Part shown: positions 16,833-25,445 of the stretch, in pieces
Layout: each line of letters opens with the position of its first letter
How positions within the stretch are numbered: position 1 is the first letter of the stretch
DNA from: Phycisphaerales bacterium
GTDB taxonomy: Bacteria > Planctomycetota > Phycisphaerae > Tepidisphaerales > Tepidisphaeraceae
Length of the DNA: 64,000 nt
NCBI GenBank assembly: GCA_020853095.1
Contig: JADYZN010000055.1
Coordinates: 150,064 to 214,063, forward strand
Direction: 5' to 3'
Made by a program: the position numbers and the translations under genes
The notes under the pieces: model-generated
What the model was told of the DNA's origin: nothing
Database searches by the model: none
Seen by the model: the letters and a program-made list of their open reading frames with translations, nothing else

Positions 16833-18140
16833 ATGTCGATGCGCAAATGGACAGGGGGCGTGGTCGTGATGGCGATGCTGGCGGCCGGGACTACGGCGTC
16901 GGCCCAGTTTGGCAACCAGGAGAACAATCCTCGGCCGGATTCCCGCCATGGTTACCAGATCGACACCAACAATTCCGCGCTGCTGATCTTCCCCGATCTG
17001 CGGACGGCCCCGGCCCCCGACTGGGTGAAGCCGGGGATTCGACTCACCTATTATTCGGCCAGTGCCACCATCCCTCGAAGCTATGTTGGCGGCATGGTGC
17101 AGGATCCCAAGGGCGATTGGGTCGATCCAAAGTCCGGCAAGAAATATCGCATGGACGACGCCGCCAGCGCTTCGGGGCATGGTTACAGCCAACTGGATGT
17201 GATTTCCCTGACCGATGATGCGGTGGTGCTGGACCTTCGCGCCCTGGGGATCGAGGGGGTGGATGGCCCGGTCCGGCCGATCTCCGCCTCCGGCCTGACG
17301 ACCCTTCCGGGGGCGGCCGCCGACTGGTGGGTGAACCCGGATGTGCTCAACAAGACCGTGGACAACCTCAACGGTTCGGGGATGAGGTCCGTGCGCACCA
17401 CCTACAAGGCGGCCGGTCAGGAATTTGACGCGGTCTGGGTCAGCACCCAAACCGGCAACGGGTCGATTTCGTATGTCATCGACCTGACCGGCGGGATGTT
17501 GCTGCACAACGCCACCTGCACATCCACCGGCCCCACCGGCACGAACAACCTCAACGGAGTGCCGACACAGATCGGCGGCAGCACCAGCCTGGGGCAGACC
17601 ACCTTCGTGGGGATGCGCCAGATTCACACCCCCTGGGAACGATCGCCGATGCCCCGTTCGCTCAATGGCGTCCGACAACTGGTCTACGATGGGCAAACCC
17701 GCATGACCGTCGAGGGGGTTTCGGCCGACATCCCGATGCGGGCGATCGTGGAGATCACCGGCCGGGGACCTGATTTCATCCAGTTCAAAAAGACGGTCAA
17801 GACCGACACCCGCGGCAGCATCATGCAGCAGCCCGATGCGGTCTCCAGTTGCGTCAGCGGGATGCACCAGCTTTTGCCGTTGTGCATTCCGCCGCAATCG
17901 CTGGCCCAATTGCGCAACGGCCAGGTGATCGACAAGGACCCCGTCACCAAGGTCAACACGTTTGTCTCCTTCATGGGTCAGGATACCTCCGGCAACAACG
18001 TCGTCACCCTGACCGAATTCATCGCCGACAACGCCACCCGCACCGATTATGTCTACGAAGCCGCCAGCGGCATCCTCTGCGCTGTGCAGATGACCGACCC
18101 GACGTTGCACACGCAGACCACGCTGTATCGGGTCAAATAA
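16833..18140 (+). CDS. Secreted protein, tandem paralogue 3 of 4, family unknown
   Basis: 435 residues, 15 bases after copy 2, with GGAGG shortly before the ATG. The signal peptide and the first about 25 mature residues are almost identical to copy 2. The C-terminal part (LLPLCIPPQSLAQLRNGQ and beyond) is almost identical to copy 4. Copy 3 is therefore a mosaic of its two neighbours, which suggests conversion between copies. The middle holds the paralogue-specific differences. Function unknown. Confidence 0.87.
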   Translation: MSMRKWTGGVVVMAMLAAGTTASAQFGNQENNPRPDSRHGYQIDTNNSALLIFPDLRTAPAPDWVKPGIRLTYYSASATIPRSYVGGMVQDPKGDWVDPKSGKKYRMDDAASASGHGYSQLDVISLTDDAVVLDLRALGIEGVDGPVRPISASGLTTLPGAAADWWVNPDVLNKTVDNLNGSGMRSVRTTYKAAGQEFDAVWVSTQTGNGSISYVIDLTGGMLLHNATCTSTGPTGTNNLNGVPTQIGGSTSLGQTTFVGMRQIHTPWERSPMPRSLNGVRQLVYDGQTRMTVEGVSADIPMRAIVEITGRGPDFIQFKKTVKTDTRGSIMQQPDAVSSCVSGMHQLLPLCIPPQSLAQLRNGQVIDKDPVTKVNTFVSFMGQDTSGNNVVTLTEFIADNATRTDYVYEAASGILCAVQMTDPTLHTQTTLYRVK

Positions 18141-18164
18141 AACAATCTCTCCAAGAGGATATGT

Positions 18165-19463
18165 ATGGGCACATGGAAGAGAATGGTGGGGCTGATGGTG
18201 CTGGTCGTGCTGCTGGGAAGCGGCGGGGTGATGGCGCAGTTCGGCAATTCGCCCCAAGGGAAGGGTTCCGGCCAGTTGGGCTATGAGATCGATACCGACA
18301 ACCCCGTATTGCTAATCTTTCCCGGCCTGCGGACGGCCCGGGCCCCCGACTGGGTGAAGCCGGGATTGCGTTTGTCGTTCTATTGTGCCAGCGCGACGAT
18401 CCCCAGCAGCCATGTCGGGGGTATGGTGCAGGACCCCGACGGCAAATGGGTCGATCCGACCACGGGCAAGACCTTCCGCATGGAGGAAGGCACCGGCGCC
18501 GCCGGCCACGGGTACAACCAGTTGGACGTGGTCTCGATGACTGATGATGCGGTGGTGTTGGAACAGCGGTTTTACGTCTTCAGCGACGTCAGCGGCCCGG
18601 TGAAGATGGTCTCGGCCACCGGCGGTACCACTGTGCCGGGGGCGGCCGCCGACTGGTGGATGAATCCGGACGTTCTCAACCGGGAGATCGACTCTCTCGG
18701 CGGGCAGGGGGTCAAAACCTTCCGCACTCCCTACAAGGCGGCGGGGAACCAATACGATGCGGTCTGGATCAACACCACCGCCGGCGGCGGTTCGATGTCC
18801 TACGTCATCGATCTGGCCGGCGGGTTGACGCTGCACACCGGATCGCGTTCCTCGGCCGCCGCCGGCACGGCCACCCTCAACGGCGTGCCGACCAACGTCG
18901 GCGGACACACCACGCTTGGACAGACCACCTTCGTGGGGATGCGCCAAGTCCAGGCCCCGTGGATCGGCAAACCGATTCCCCGGTCGTTTGGCCGGGTACG
19001 TCAACTGGTTTACGAGGGGCAGAACGTCGTAACGGTCGAGGGGGTCTCGGCACGCATGCCGATGCGGGTGGCCATCGACATCACCGGCCGGGGTCCGGGG
19101 TTCGTTCAGACGAGAAAAACCGTGAGGATCGACTACCAGGGGGCGATGCCCGCAGAGGAAAACACCTCACGGGGCGTCAGCGGCAACCACCAGCTTCTGC
19201 CGTTGTGCATTCCGCCGCAATCGCTGGCCCAATTGCGCAACGGCCAGGTGATCGACAAGGATCCAATCACCAAGGTCAACACGTTTGTCTCCTTCATCGG
19301 CCAGGATCCAGCCGGCAACGATGTCGTTACGATCACTGAGTTCATCGCCGAGAACGCCGTGCGGACCGATTACGTCTACGAAGCCGCCAGCGGCATCCTC
19401 TGCGCGGTGCAGATGACCGATCCTCCGCTGCACACGCAGTACACCCTCTATCGTGTGCGCTAA
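18165..19463 (+). CDS. Secreted protein, tandem paralogue 4 of 4, family unknown
   Basis: 432 residues, 24 bases after copy 3, preceded by AGAGGA. It has a different signal peptide (MGTWKRMVGLMVLVVLLGSG...MAQ) but the same mature layout: NPVLLIFPGLRTARAPDWVKPGLRLSFY, PGAAADWWMNPDVLNREID, and a C-terminus ending YTLYRVR. The last third matches copy 3 closely at DNA level. The UbiA-family gene starts 49 bases after its stop on the same strand and may be co-transcribed. Confidence 0.87.
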   Translation: MGTWKRMVGLMVLVVLLGSGGVMAQFGNSPQGKGSGQLGYEIDTDNPVLLIFPGLRTARAPDWVKPGLRLSFYCASATIPSSHVGGMVQDPDGKWVDPTTGKTFRMEEGTGAAGHGYNQLDVVSMTDDAVVLEQRFYVFSDVSGPVKMVSATGGTTVPGAAADWWMNPDVLNREIDSLGGQGVKTFRTPYKAAGNQYDAVWINTTAGGGSMSYVIDLAGGLTLHTGSRSSAAAGTATLNGVPTNVGGHTTLGQTTFVGMRQVQAPWIGKPIPRSFGRVRQLVYEGQNVVTVEGVSARMPMRVAIDITGRGPGFVQTRKTVRIDYQGAMPAEENTSRGVSGNHQLLPLCIPPQSLAQLRNGQVIDKDPITKVNTFVSFIGQDPAGNDVVTITEFIAENAVRTDYVYEAASGILCAVQMTDPPLHTQYTLYRVR

Positions 19464-19512
19464 GGCAACAATCGCCAACGGCCCTGGTTTCGCGTACGCT
19501 GGGAGGATGCTC

Positions 19513-20520
19513 GTGCGTCTCTCCGGCCGACTGCTTTCGCTGCTGCAACTGACCCGCATGGCGCTGGTCTTCACCGCCATCGCCGACAGCGCCTGCGGTC
19601 TGCTGCTGCGTTGGCGGGCCGCCGGCCGCGGGGGGGATGCGATGCCGGGGTCGATCGACTGGCGACAGCTCATTTGCATCGCAGCGGTCTCCGTGGGGTT
19701 GTACGGCTTTGGCATGAGCCTCAACGACATCATCGACCATCGGCGCGACCGCCAGCTTGCCGCTCATCGTCCGCTGCCCAGCGGCCGGATGGGGGTGGTC
19801 GGGGCGCACGTGATCTGCATCCTGCTGGCGTTGCTGGCCCTGGCGGCGGCGATTTACTATTCCCAACAGATCCCGCGCGGCTGGATGAGCCTGGTTTTGG
19901 TCATCGGCACCTTCGGGCTGATCGGTTTCTACGACTTCGCCGGCAAATACCTGGTCGCCCCCGGGTTGCTGACCCTCGGCCTGATCCGTTTCTGTCACGC
20001 CGCCATCCCCGCCCCCACCACGCCGTTGATCTGGCATCCGCTGCTGCTGCTGAACCACGTCACGATCCTCTCGACGGTCGCCTACCGCTGGGAGCAAAAA
20101 CGTCCCCCCCTGACCGCCTGGCACTGGCTGCTGATCCTGGGCGGCCTGGGGATGGTGGACCTGACCGTGGTGGGGCTGGCGACCTGGCAACGGTGGCGGG
20201 GGGGATTGTCCTTCGCCTCGGCCCTCTGGATCACCCCCGGCTTGTGGCTTCCACTGATCGCCGCGGGCGCGTTTGTGCTGCTGGCGGCCTACATCCGCCT
20301 GCGCAGCCGCTCGATCCGCTCGGCCGGCCAACAACTGATGCTCTACGGATTGCTCTGGCTAATCGTTTACGATGCGGCCTTCGCCCTGGGATACATCGGC
20401 CCACGGTCGGCCGGATTGATTCTCCTGCTGGCCCCCATCGCCTGGCTGAGCGTACAACTCATCCGCTGGTGGGCGGGCCTGGCGATGCTGACGCGAACAC
20501 CGACTTTCCGCAGGGCGTAG
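19513..20520 (+). CDS. UbiA-family prenyltransferase-like membrane protein (EboC-like)
   Basis: About 335 residues with eight or nine membrane helices. The loop GFGMSLNDIIDHRRDRQLAAHRPLPSGR carries the N-D-x-x-D aspartate motif and the following basic R-P-L-P-S-G-R stretch of UbiA enzymes. These enzymes attach prenyl chains to aromatic acceptors, binding diphosphate through magnesium. The second aspartate-rich motif is weak, as in the EboC-like branch. That branch accompanies a TatD-type EboB, and such a gene lies at 34880-35695 in this window. The start is taken as GTG at 19513, six bases after GGGAGG; an ATG at 19507 directly follows the same box. Function within EboC is an inference. Confidence 0.72.
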   Translation: MRLSGRLLSLLQLTRMALVFTAIADSACGLLLRWRAAGRGGDAMPGSIDWRQLICIAAVSVGLYGFGMSLNDIIDHRRDRQLAAHRPLPSGRMGVVGAHVICILLALLALAAAIYYSQQIPRGWMSLVLVIGTFGLIGFYDFAGKYLVAPGLLTLGLIRFCHAAIPAPTTPLIWHPLLLLNHVTILSTVAYRWEQKRPPLTAWHWLLILGGLGMVDLTVVGLATWQRWRGGLSFASALWITPGLWLPLIAAGAFVLLAAYIRLRSRSIRSAGQQLMLYGLLWLIVYDAAFALGYIGPRSAGLILLLAPIAWLSVQLIRWWAGLAMLTRTPTFRRA

Positions 20521-20571
20521 GCGGACCATGACACCGGACTGGGCATCGGGAGAAGATCAGAAGAAAGATGA

Positions 20572-20683
20572 GCCACGGAGCCACAAAGAACACAGAGAAG
20601 AAAAATCAAAATATAAAATTGAAACATTCTGATTTCTCCTTCTCCGCTCTTTCTGATCTCTGTGATCTTTGTGGCTCCGTGGC
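20572..20683. repeat. Inverted-repeat element (GCCACGGAGCCACA family)
   Basis: Arms 20572-20598 and 20657-20683 are reverse complements in 26 of 27 positions, beginning GCCACGGAGCCACAAAGA. A 58-base AT-rich centre separates them. It sits just upstream of the radical SAM gene. Single arms of the same family are at 22189 and 40557. Confidence 0.8.
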
Positions 20684-20706
20684 ACATGCATTCTGAAAGA
20701 ACCTCC

Positions 20707-22191
20707 ATGAGTCGAATCATCCTGAGCACACTCAATGCCCGCCACGCCCACGCCTCATTCGGCCTGCGCTATCTCATGGCCAACCTTGGCGAGCTGCAAT
20801 CCTCCGCTCTTTTGCTCGAATTCGACATCAATCAGCGTCCCCTCGACATCGCCGAGTCGATTCTCGCGGCCGATCCTTCGATCATCGGCCTGGGAATCTA
20901 CATCTGGAACGCCAACCAGAGCCTCGAGCTGGTCCGCATCCTCAAGTCATTGCGGCCGGATCTTCCCCTGATTCTCGGCGGGCCGGAAATCAGCCACGAA
21001 ACCGAACTTCAGGAGATCACGGCCCTGGCCGATTTTGTCATTCAGGGAGAGGCGGACCTTTATTTCGCCGATCTGTGCCGAAAAATCCTCTCCGGCCGCC
21101 GGCCTTTGAATAAAATCCACGCCGCTCCGCTGCCGGATGTGGCCGCGTTGAAGCTTCCCTATGACCTGTACACCGACGCCGACATCGCCCATCGGGTCAT
21201 TTACGTCGAGGCGTCGCGCGGCTGCCCCTTCCGGTGCGAATTTTGCCTCTCCTCGCTGGACATTCCCCTGCGCAATGTCCCCCTCGATCCCTTTCTGGCC
21301 TCACTGTCGAGCCTTCTGGAACGGGGAACCCGACAATTCAAATTCGTCGACCGCACCTTCAACCTCAACCCGGCCATCAGCACCTCCATCCTCGACTTTT
21401 TTCTGGCCGCGCTGGATCGTTTCCCCAACCTTTTCCTTCACTTCGAGATGATCCCCGACCGTCTGCCCGATGCCTTGCGCGACCGGATCATCCGTTTCCC
21501 CCCCGGCTCACTGCAATTCGAGGTGGGAATCCAGACGTTCAACCCGCAGGTTGCCGAAAGGATCAGCCGGCGGCAGGACAACGCCAAAGCCGAGTCCAAC
21601 CTCCGCTTTTTACGCACCCAAACCACCGTCCACATTCACGCCGACCTGATCGCCGGCCTCCCGGGCGAGGATTTAGCCGGCTTCGCCGCCGGTTTTGACC
21701 GACTGCACTCCCTTGGGGTGCACGAAATCCAACTCGGAATTCTCAAACGCCTCCGCGGCGCACCGATCGCTCGCCACGATGAGGCGTGGGGGATGGTCTA
21801 CCGCCCCGATCCCCCCTACGAAATCCTGCAAACCGCTCACATGGATTATCCCACCCTGATGAAACTGCGCCGATTCGCCCGCCACTGGGATTTAATCGCC
21901 AACAGCGGCCGATTTGCCCACACCCTGCCCTTGCTATTGCGCGATGGCTCCGCTTTCTTCGCCTTCTGGACCTTCTCCACCTGGCTGCACGAACGAGCTG
22001 GCCAGCGCACCAGCGGCATCTCCCTGAACCACCTGCGCGACTTCGTCGGCCAATACCTTCGCTCCCTCCCCGATGCCGATGAACCTCTCATCGCCGCCGC
22101 CCTGGCCGCCGACGATCCTTCCCGCAAACCCTCACCCACCCATCTCCCTCTCCGCCAGGCCAGGCGTCTCCGCGAGGTAAAAGAAAGGTGA
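20707..22191 (+). CDS. B12-binding radical SAM protein (DUF4080-type)
   Basis: 494 residues. The N-terminal about 130 form a cobalamin-binding-like Rossmann domain (STLNARHAHASFGLRYL, then IIGLGIYIWN and ILGGPEISHE). A radical SAM domain follows, with ASRGCPFRCEFC (C-x3-C-x2-C) near residue 170. The C-terminal extension fits the DUF4080 group. The reaction of this group is not known. The ATG at 20707 begins the conserved domain directly; an earlier in-frame start would lie in the repeat. The stop codon itself is part of a second copy of the GCCACGGAG repeat, so the gene is bracketed by repeats. Confidence 0.85.
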   Translation: MSRIILSTLNARHAHASFGLRYLMANLGELQSSALLLEFDINQRPLDIAESILAADPSIIGLGIYIWNANQSLELVRILKSLRPDLPLILGGPEISHETELQEITALADFVIQGEADLYFADLCRKILSGRRPLNKIHAAPLPDVAALKLPYDLYTDADIAHRVIYVEASRGCPFRCEFCLSSLDIPLRNVPLDPFLASLSSLLERGTRQFKFVDRTFNLNPAISTSILDFFLAALDRFPNLFLHFEMIPDRLPDALRDRIIRFPPGSLQFEVGIQTFNPQVAERISRRQDNAKAESNLRFLRTQTTVHIHADLIAGLPGEDLAGFAAGFDRLHSLGVHEIQLGILKRLRGAPIARHDEAWGMVYRPDPPYEILQTAHMDYPTLMKLRRFARHWDLIANSGRFAHTLPLLLRDGSAFFAFWTFSTWLHERAGQRTSGISLNHLRDFVGQYLRSLPDADEPLIAAALAADDPSRKPSPTHLPLRQARRLREVKER

Positions 22192-22218
22192 GCCACGGAG
22201 CCACAGAGATCACGGAGG
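22189..22218 (+). repeat. Single arm of the GCCACGGAGCCACA repeat
   Basis: TGAGCCACGGAGCCACAGAG with a following ATCACGGAG matches the 20572 arm. It supplies the stop codon of the radical SAM gene. Confidence 0.75.
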
Positions 22219-22240
22219 GAACGGTAAACAGTTACGATGG

Positions 22241-23287
22241 TTATTCCTTGGGCAATTCGATTTTCCAGATTTGGGCGAATTCGGCCAGGTGATCGCGGAG
22301 CAGTTGGACGTTCGGGGCGGGGGATTGGGGGCGGGATTCTTCGTATTGTTTGAGGCTTTGGTCGAGGGTCTCGGCCAGCAGTTTGCCCGATTCCTGGAGT
22401 TGCTCAATTTGTTGGCGCGTGGAGGCGATGGCGGAATCGTTTTCCTGCTTAACCTGTTCCTTCTCCTGGTCTGTTTGCGGGATTTCAGGATGATCGGCCC
22501 GTTGTTGGGCGGCGGCCAGTTGGGCGTTCAGATCGTCCACGGAAGCCTGTTGTTCCTTCTGGCGTTCCTGGCCGTCGGCGATGGCCTGGCGGGCGTTGTC
22601 GGCATCGGCTTTTCGGTCGTTGATGAAAGATTCGCGTTCATCGGGGTCGGTCAGGTCGGCCGGAGGATTTTTCGCCTGTTCCTCGGCCTTCTGTGCGGCG
22701 GCCTGATGTTCGGCGATCTGGGTGGTGGTCTCCTGCAACGCTGTCCGGGCCTGTTCAAGCTGTTCGTTCAGGCCGGCGATTTGTTCCTTGGCGTTGTCGA
22801 TGGCGCGCTGGCGATCGTCATCGCTCAACACGCGGAGGCCTTTTTTCTGAGCTTCTTCATGGGCGGCCAGCTTGGCCTTGGCGGCGGCCAGTTGTTCGTC
22901 GTTTTTCTTGACTCCTTGTTCGAGTTCGGCCTTCATTTTGGATTCGGTCTGTTCCCAGACGATCACCATGTAGGCTTCCCATGTTTTGCCGCCGACCCAG
23001 AGCCATTCATCCAACGTCGTGTTGTGGCTGGCGAGAATGGCCTGAAATTTCTGGTTGGATCGGCCGGCGATGGCCATCGCCCCCAGACCCGAGGCGTTTT
23101 GGGCCGCCTGCCCGGCGGCTTCCTGCAACTTGACGAATTCCCGCGTGCAGTCGAGGTAGTTGGTCAACTGCAGCTCGGTGTAAACACCGTCGGCCGGCTC
23201 TTCAAACGCCGGCTCATCGGCCCGCACGCCGCCGGCCAACCCCAGAATCAGTGCCAACCCAAATGCAAATTTCTTTGCGAATAACAC
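22241..23287 (-). CDS. Secreted coiled-coil protein, function unknown
   Basis: 348 residues with a signal peptide (about 1-23, ending VRA-DE). A short globular part follows (about 30-110), then about 180 residues of heptad-rich, Gln/Glu/Lys/Ala-rich helix that should form a coiled coil. The end is a small domain (LLRDHLAEFAQIWKIELPKE). No enzyme motif is seen. The protein is probably periplasmic and structural. It converges with the radical SAM gene and diverges from the EVE-domain gene. Confidence 0.75.
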   Translation of the reverse strand: MLFAKKFAFGLALILGLAGGVRADEPAFEEPADGVYTELQLTNYLDCTREFVKLQEAAGQAAQNASGLGAMAIAGRSNQKFQAILASHNTTLDEWLWVGGKTWEAYMVIVWEQTESKMKAELEQGVKKNDEQLAAAKAKLAAHEEAQKKGLRVLSDDDRQRAIDNAKEQIAGLNEQLEQARTALQETTTQIAEHQAAAQKAEEQAKNPPADLTDPDERESFINDRKADADNARQAIADGQERQKEQQASVDDLNAQLAAAQQRADHPEIPQTDQEKEQVKQENDSAIASTRQQIEQLQESGKLLAETLDQSLKQYEESRPQSPAPNVQLLRDHLAEFAQIWKIELPKE

Positions 23288-23431
23288 GATAGTGCTCCAT
23301 TTACAGTTGAATGACGCCCCGGTCGATCGCCGGAGGCCATGAATCAGATGCTACCAAGGGGTCGAAGGTTAGTCACGATTTGCAGTGATCGGCACGCCGG
23401 GGGACAATGGGATCGTCACAGGAGCGAAGCG

Positions 23432-23836
23432 ATGGCGTATTGGCTGCTGAAGACCGAACCGGACTGCTATGCCTGGTCGGACTTGGAACGTGACAGGCGG
23501 ACGACCTGGGATGGGGTGGGCAATGCGCTGGCGTTGAAGAATATTCGAGCCATGAAAAAAGGGGATTTGGCGCTGTTTTACCACACCGGCACCCAGCGGG
23601 CGGCGGTGGGGGTGGTGGAGATATTGTCCGATCCCCATCCCGATCCAAAACAGGATGATCCGAAGCTGGCGGTGGTGAAGGTGGGACTTAAAAAGAAGCT
23701 GGCCCGGGCGATCGAACTGTCGGAATTTCGCGCGGACCCGGCGTTTGAAGGTTGGGACCTGTTGCGAATCAGCCGCCTGAGCGTCGTCGCGGTTCCGCCG
23801 GCGATGTGGAAACGAATCCAGGTGCTCGCCAAGTGA
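23432..23836 (+). CDS. EVE domain protein
   Basis: 134 residues beginning MAYWLLKTEPDCYAWSDLER, the typical EVE opening. It continues with WDGVGNALALKNIRAMKKGDLALFYHTG and a conserved end SRLSVVAVP. EVE domains share the PUA-like fold and bind modified bases in nucleic acids. The start at 23432 has GGAG seven bases upstream; the open frame extends to 23339 but without coding character. A PH-domain membrane protein follows after 24 bases on the same strand. Confidence 0.88.
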   Translation: MAYWLLKTEPDCYAWSDLERDRRTTWDGVGNALALKNIRAMKKGDLALFYHTGTQRAAVGVVEILSDPHPDPKQDDPKLAVVKVGLKKKLARAIELSEFRADPAFEGWDLLRISRLSVVAVPPAMWKRIQVLAK

Positions 23837-23860
23837 TAAACCCTGTATGAGGAATGGTTT

Positions 23861-24415
23861 ATGACAACCGATGAAACCAACCAAGCCGGTCAGGATGTGC
23901 CGCACAAGCCAACCGATGACAAGGAGGAGGTTTATTATCAAGGCTCTCCCCTGTTGCGAGGTGAACTTGGTCGGGTATTGGGCTGGGGGATGTGCGGGGT
24001 GGTGTTGGTGGTGATTCCGATTCTGGCGTGGTCGTTGGGGTGGCGGTTTTGGCCGGGCATCTGGTTGACGTTGATCTGCTGGGTGGGGGGAGTGGGGTTG
24101 GCGTTTTGGCCATGGGTGATGACCCGGACGATCCGGTATCGAATCAGCAATTATCGGATCGACTATGAGCGTGGTTTGCTCGCCAAGCGCATTGATACGC
24201 TGGAGTTATGGCACGTTGAGGACATCACCTTCAACCAGTCGATGATGGATCGGTTGATGCGGGTGGGAACGATCACGATCATTTCCAACGATGACACCAC
24301 GCCGCAGTTGGCGTTGCACAGCGTGCCCAACCCCAGGCCCTTGTTTGAGGCGCTCAAGCAGCGGGTGATTGCGGTTAAACGTCAGCGCGGCGTGATCAAG
24401 ATGGATTTGGGATGA
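23861..24415 (+). CDS. PH (bPH2/YdbT-like) domain membrane protein
   Basis: 184 residues with two adjacent membrane segments at about 37-85 followed by TRTIRYRISNYRIDYERGLLAKRIDTLELWHVEDITFNQS. This is the characteristic core of bacterial PH-like (YdbT/DUF304) domains. The family sits in the inner membrane with its PH domain in the cytoplasm; its ligand is not known. The position after the EVE gene may reflect a shared promoter only. Confidence 0.8.
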   Translation: MTTDETNQAGQDVPHKPTDDKEEVYYQGSPLLRGELGRVLGWGMCGVVLVVIPILAWSLGWRFWPGIWLTLICWVGGVGLAFWPWVMTRTIRYRISNYRIDYERGLLAKRIDTLELWHVEDITFNQSMMDRLMRVGTITIISNDDTTPQLALHSVPNPRPLFEALKQRVIAVKRQRGVIKMDLG

Positions 24416-24430
24416 ATAGGGTTGGGGGAG

Positions 24431-24463
24431 TTGTGGCGCTTTGTAAATTGGTATACCATTTTA
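24431..24463 (+). promoter_or_regulatory. UxuR/ExuR-like operator overlapping a promoter
   Basis: The sequence AAATTGGTATACCATTTTA at 24445-24463 has the perfect core TGGTATACCA (24449-24458). It differs from the E. coli UxuR/ExuR consensus only in its right outer half. A weak promoter TTGTGG (24431) - 17 bases - TACCAT (24454) overlaps it, and the ATG follows three bases later, so a GntR-family repressor bound here would block the operon. Confidence 0.6.
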
Positions 24464-24466
24464 GGC

Positions 24467-25426
24467 ATGTCACTGGTGAAGGATCCGAACAATATTCGTG
24501 TCGCGATGCTGGGGATGGTCGATGGCAACGGCCATCCGTACAGTTGGAGCGCGATCATCAATGGCGATTTTGACGATCAGGAGATGGCGAAATGTCCGTA
24601 TGCGGGCATTCCGCAATATCTGACGCCGGGACGGTCGCAGCTTGGGATCCCCGGCGTGAAGGTGACACATGTCTGGTGCGACGATCCGGGCGATTCGGTG
24701 AAGGTGTCGAAGGCGTCGCTGGTGCCCCACGTCGTCCAGCGGCCGGAGGATGTGATCGGAAAGGTCGATGCGGTGTTCGTGGCGACCGACATCGGATTTG
24801 AACATGTTGAGCGCTGCCGGCCGTTCATTGAGGCGGGCATTCCGGTCTTCATCGACAAGCCGATGGTGGACAGCGAAGACCACCTGCAACAGTTTGTGCG
24901 ATGGCAAAAAGAAGGCAAGCCGCTGATGTCCAGCAGCGCCATGCGGTACGCCCGTGAATACGTTGACCTGGGCAAACGATTGCCCGAAGTGGGGGATTTG
25001 CGGCTGATCTACACGACGATGTGCAAGACATGGGAACGCTACGGCATTCACGCGATGGAAGGGGTGTATCCGCTGCTGAAGCCGGGCGGGTGGGAGAGCA
25101 TCACCCACAGCGGCACGCGCGACCATTCGGTGTATCACATCCACCACAACAGCGGCGTGGAGGTGGTGGTTCCGATCATCGTGGACATGTATGGCGGGTT
25201 TGGATTCACCAGCGCCCACGGGACCAAGGGTTCGATCTCGGCGTCGTTTGGCGACACGCTGTATGCGTTCAAGACGCAGTTGGAAGGGTTTGTGCAGTAT
25301 CTGCGCACGGGCAAGTTGCCCTTCGCGTTCGATGAGACCATCGAGCTGATGAAGATCATCATCGCCGGCCTGCGCAGCCGCGAACAGGGTGGCAAAAAGG
25401 TGATGATATCGGAGATTCGAGCCTGA
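24467..25426 (+). CDS. Gfo/Idh/MocA-family oxidoreductase
   Basis: 319 residues with the N-terminal Rossmann fold (IRVAMLGMVDGNGHP; KVDAVFVATDIGFEHVERCRPFIEAGIPVFIDKP). The last contains the E-K-P-like D-K-P motif of Gfo/Idh/MocA enzymes. A C-terminal alpha/beta domain contains WESITHSGTRDHSVYHIHHNSG. These enzymes oxidise sugars or sugar derivatives with NAD(P). The ATG at 24467 directly follows the operator-like palindrome. It is the first gene of a three-gene operon with an aldolase and an SDR, so it probably acts on a sugar acid. The substrate cannot be read from sequence. Confidence 0.82.
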   Translation: MSLVKDPNNIRVAMLGMVDGNGHPYSWSAIINGDFDDQEMAKCPYAGIPQYLTPGRSQLGIPGVKVTHVWCDDPGDSVKVSKASLVPHVVQRPEDVIGKVDAVFVATDIGFEHVERCRPFIEAGIPVFIDKPMVDSEDHLQQFVRWQKEGKPLMSSSAMRYAREYVDLGKRLPEVGDLRLIYTTMCKTWERYGIHAMEGVYPLLKPGGWESITHSGTRDHSVYHIHHNSGVEVVVPIIVDMYGGFGFTSAHGTKGSISASFGDTLYAFKTQLEGFVQYLRTGKLPFAFDETIELMKIIIAGLRSREQGGKKVMISEIRA

Positions 25427-25445
25427 TCTTCAACCTCAAATCGAG

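Noticed and set aside
16665..18257. 530-codon minus frame across paralogue copies 3 and 4
   Set aside because: Opposite strand of two clearly real genes; His/Arg/Gly-rich with repeats that mirror the paralogy.
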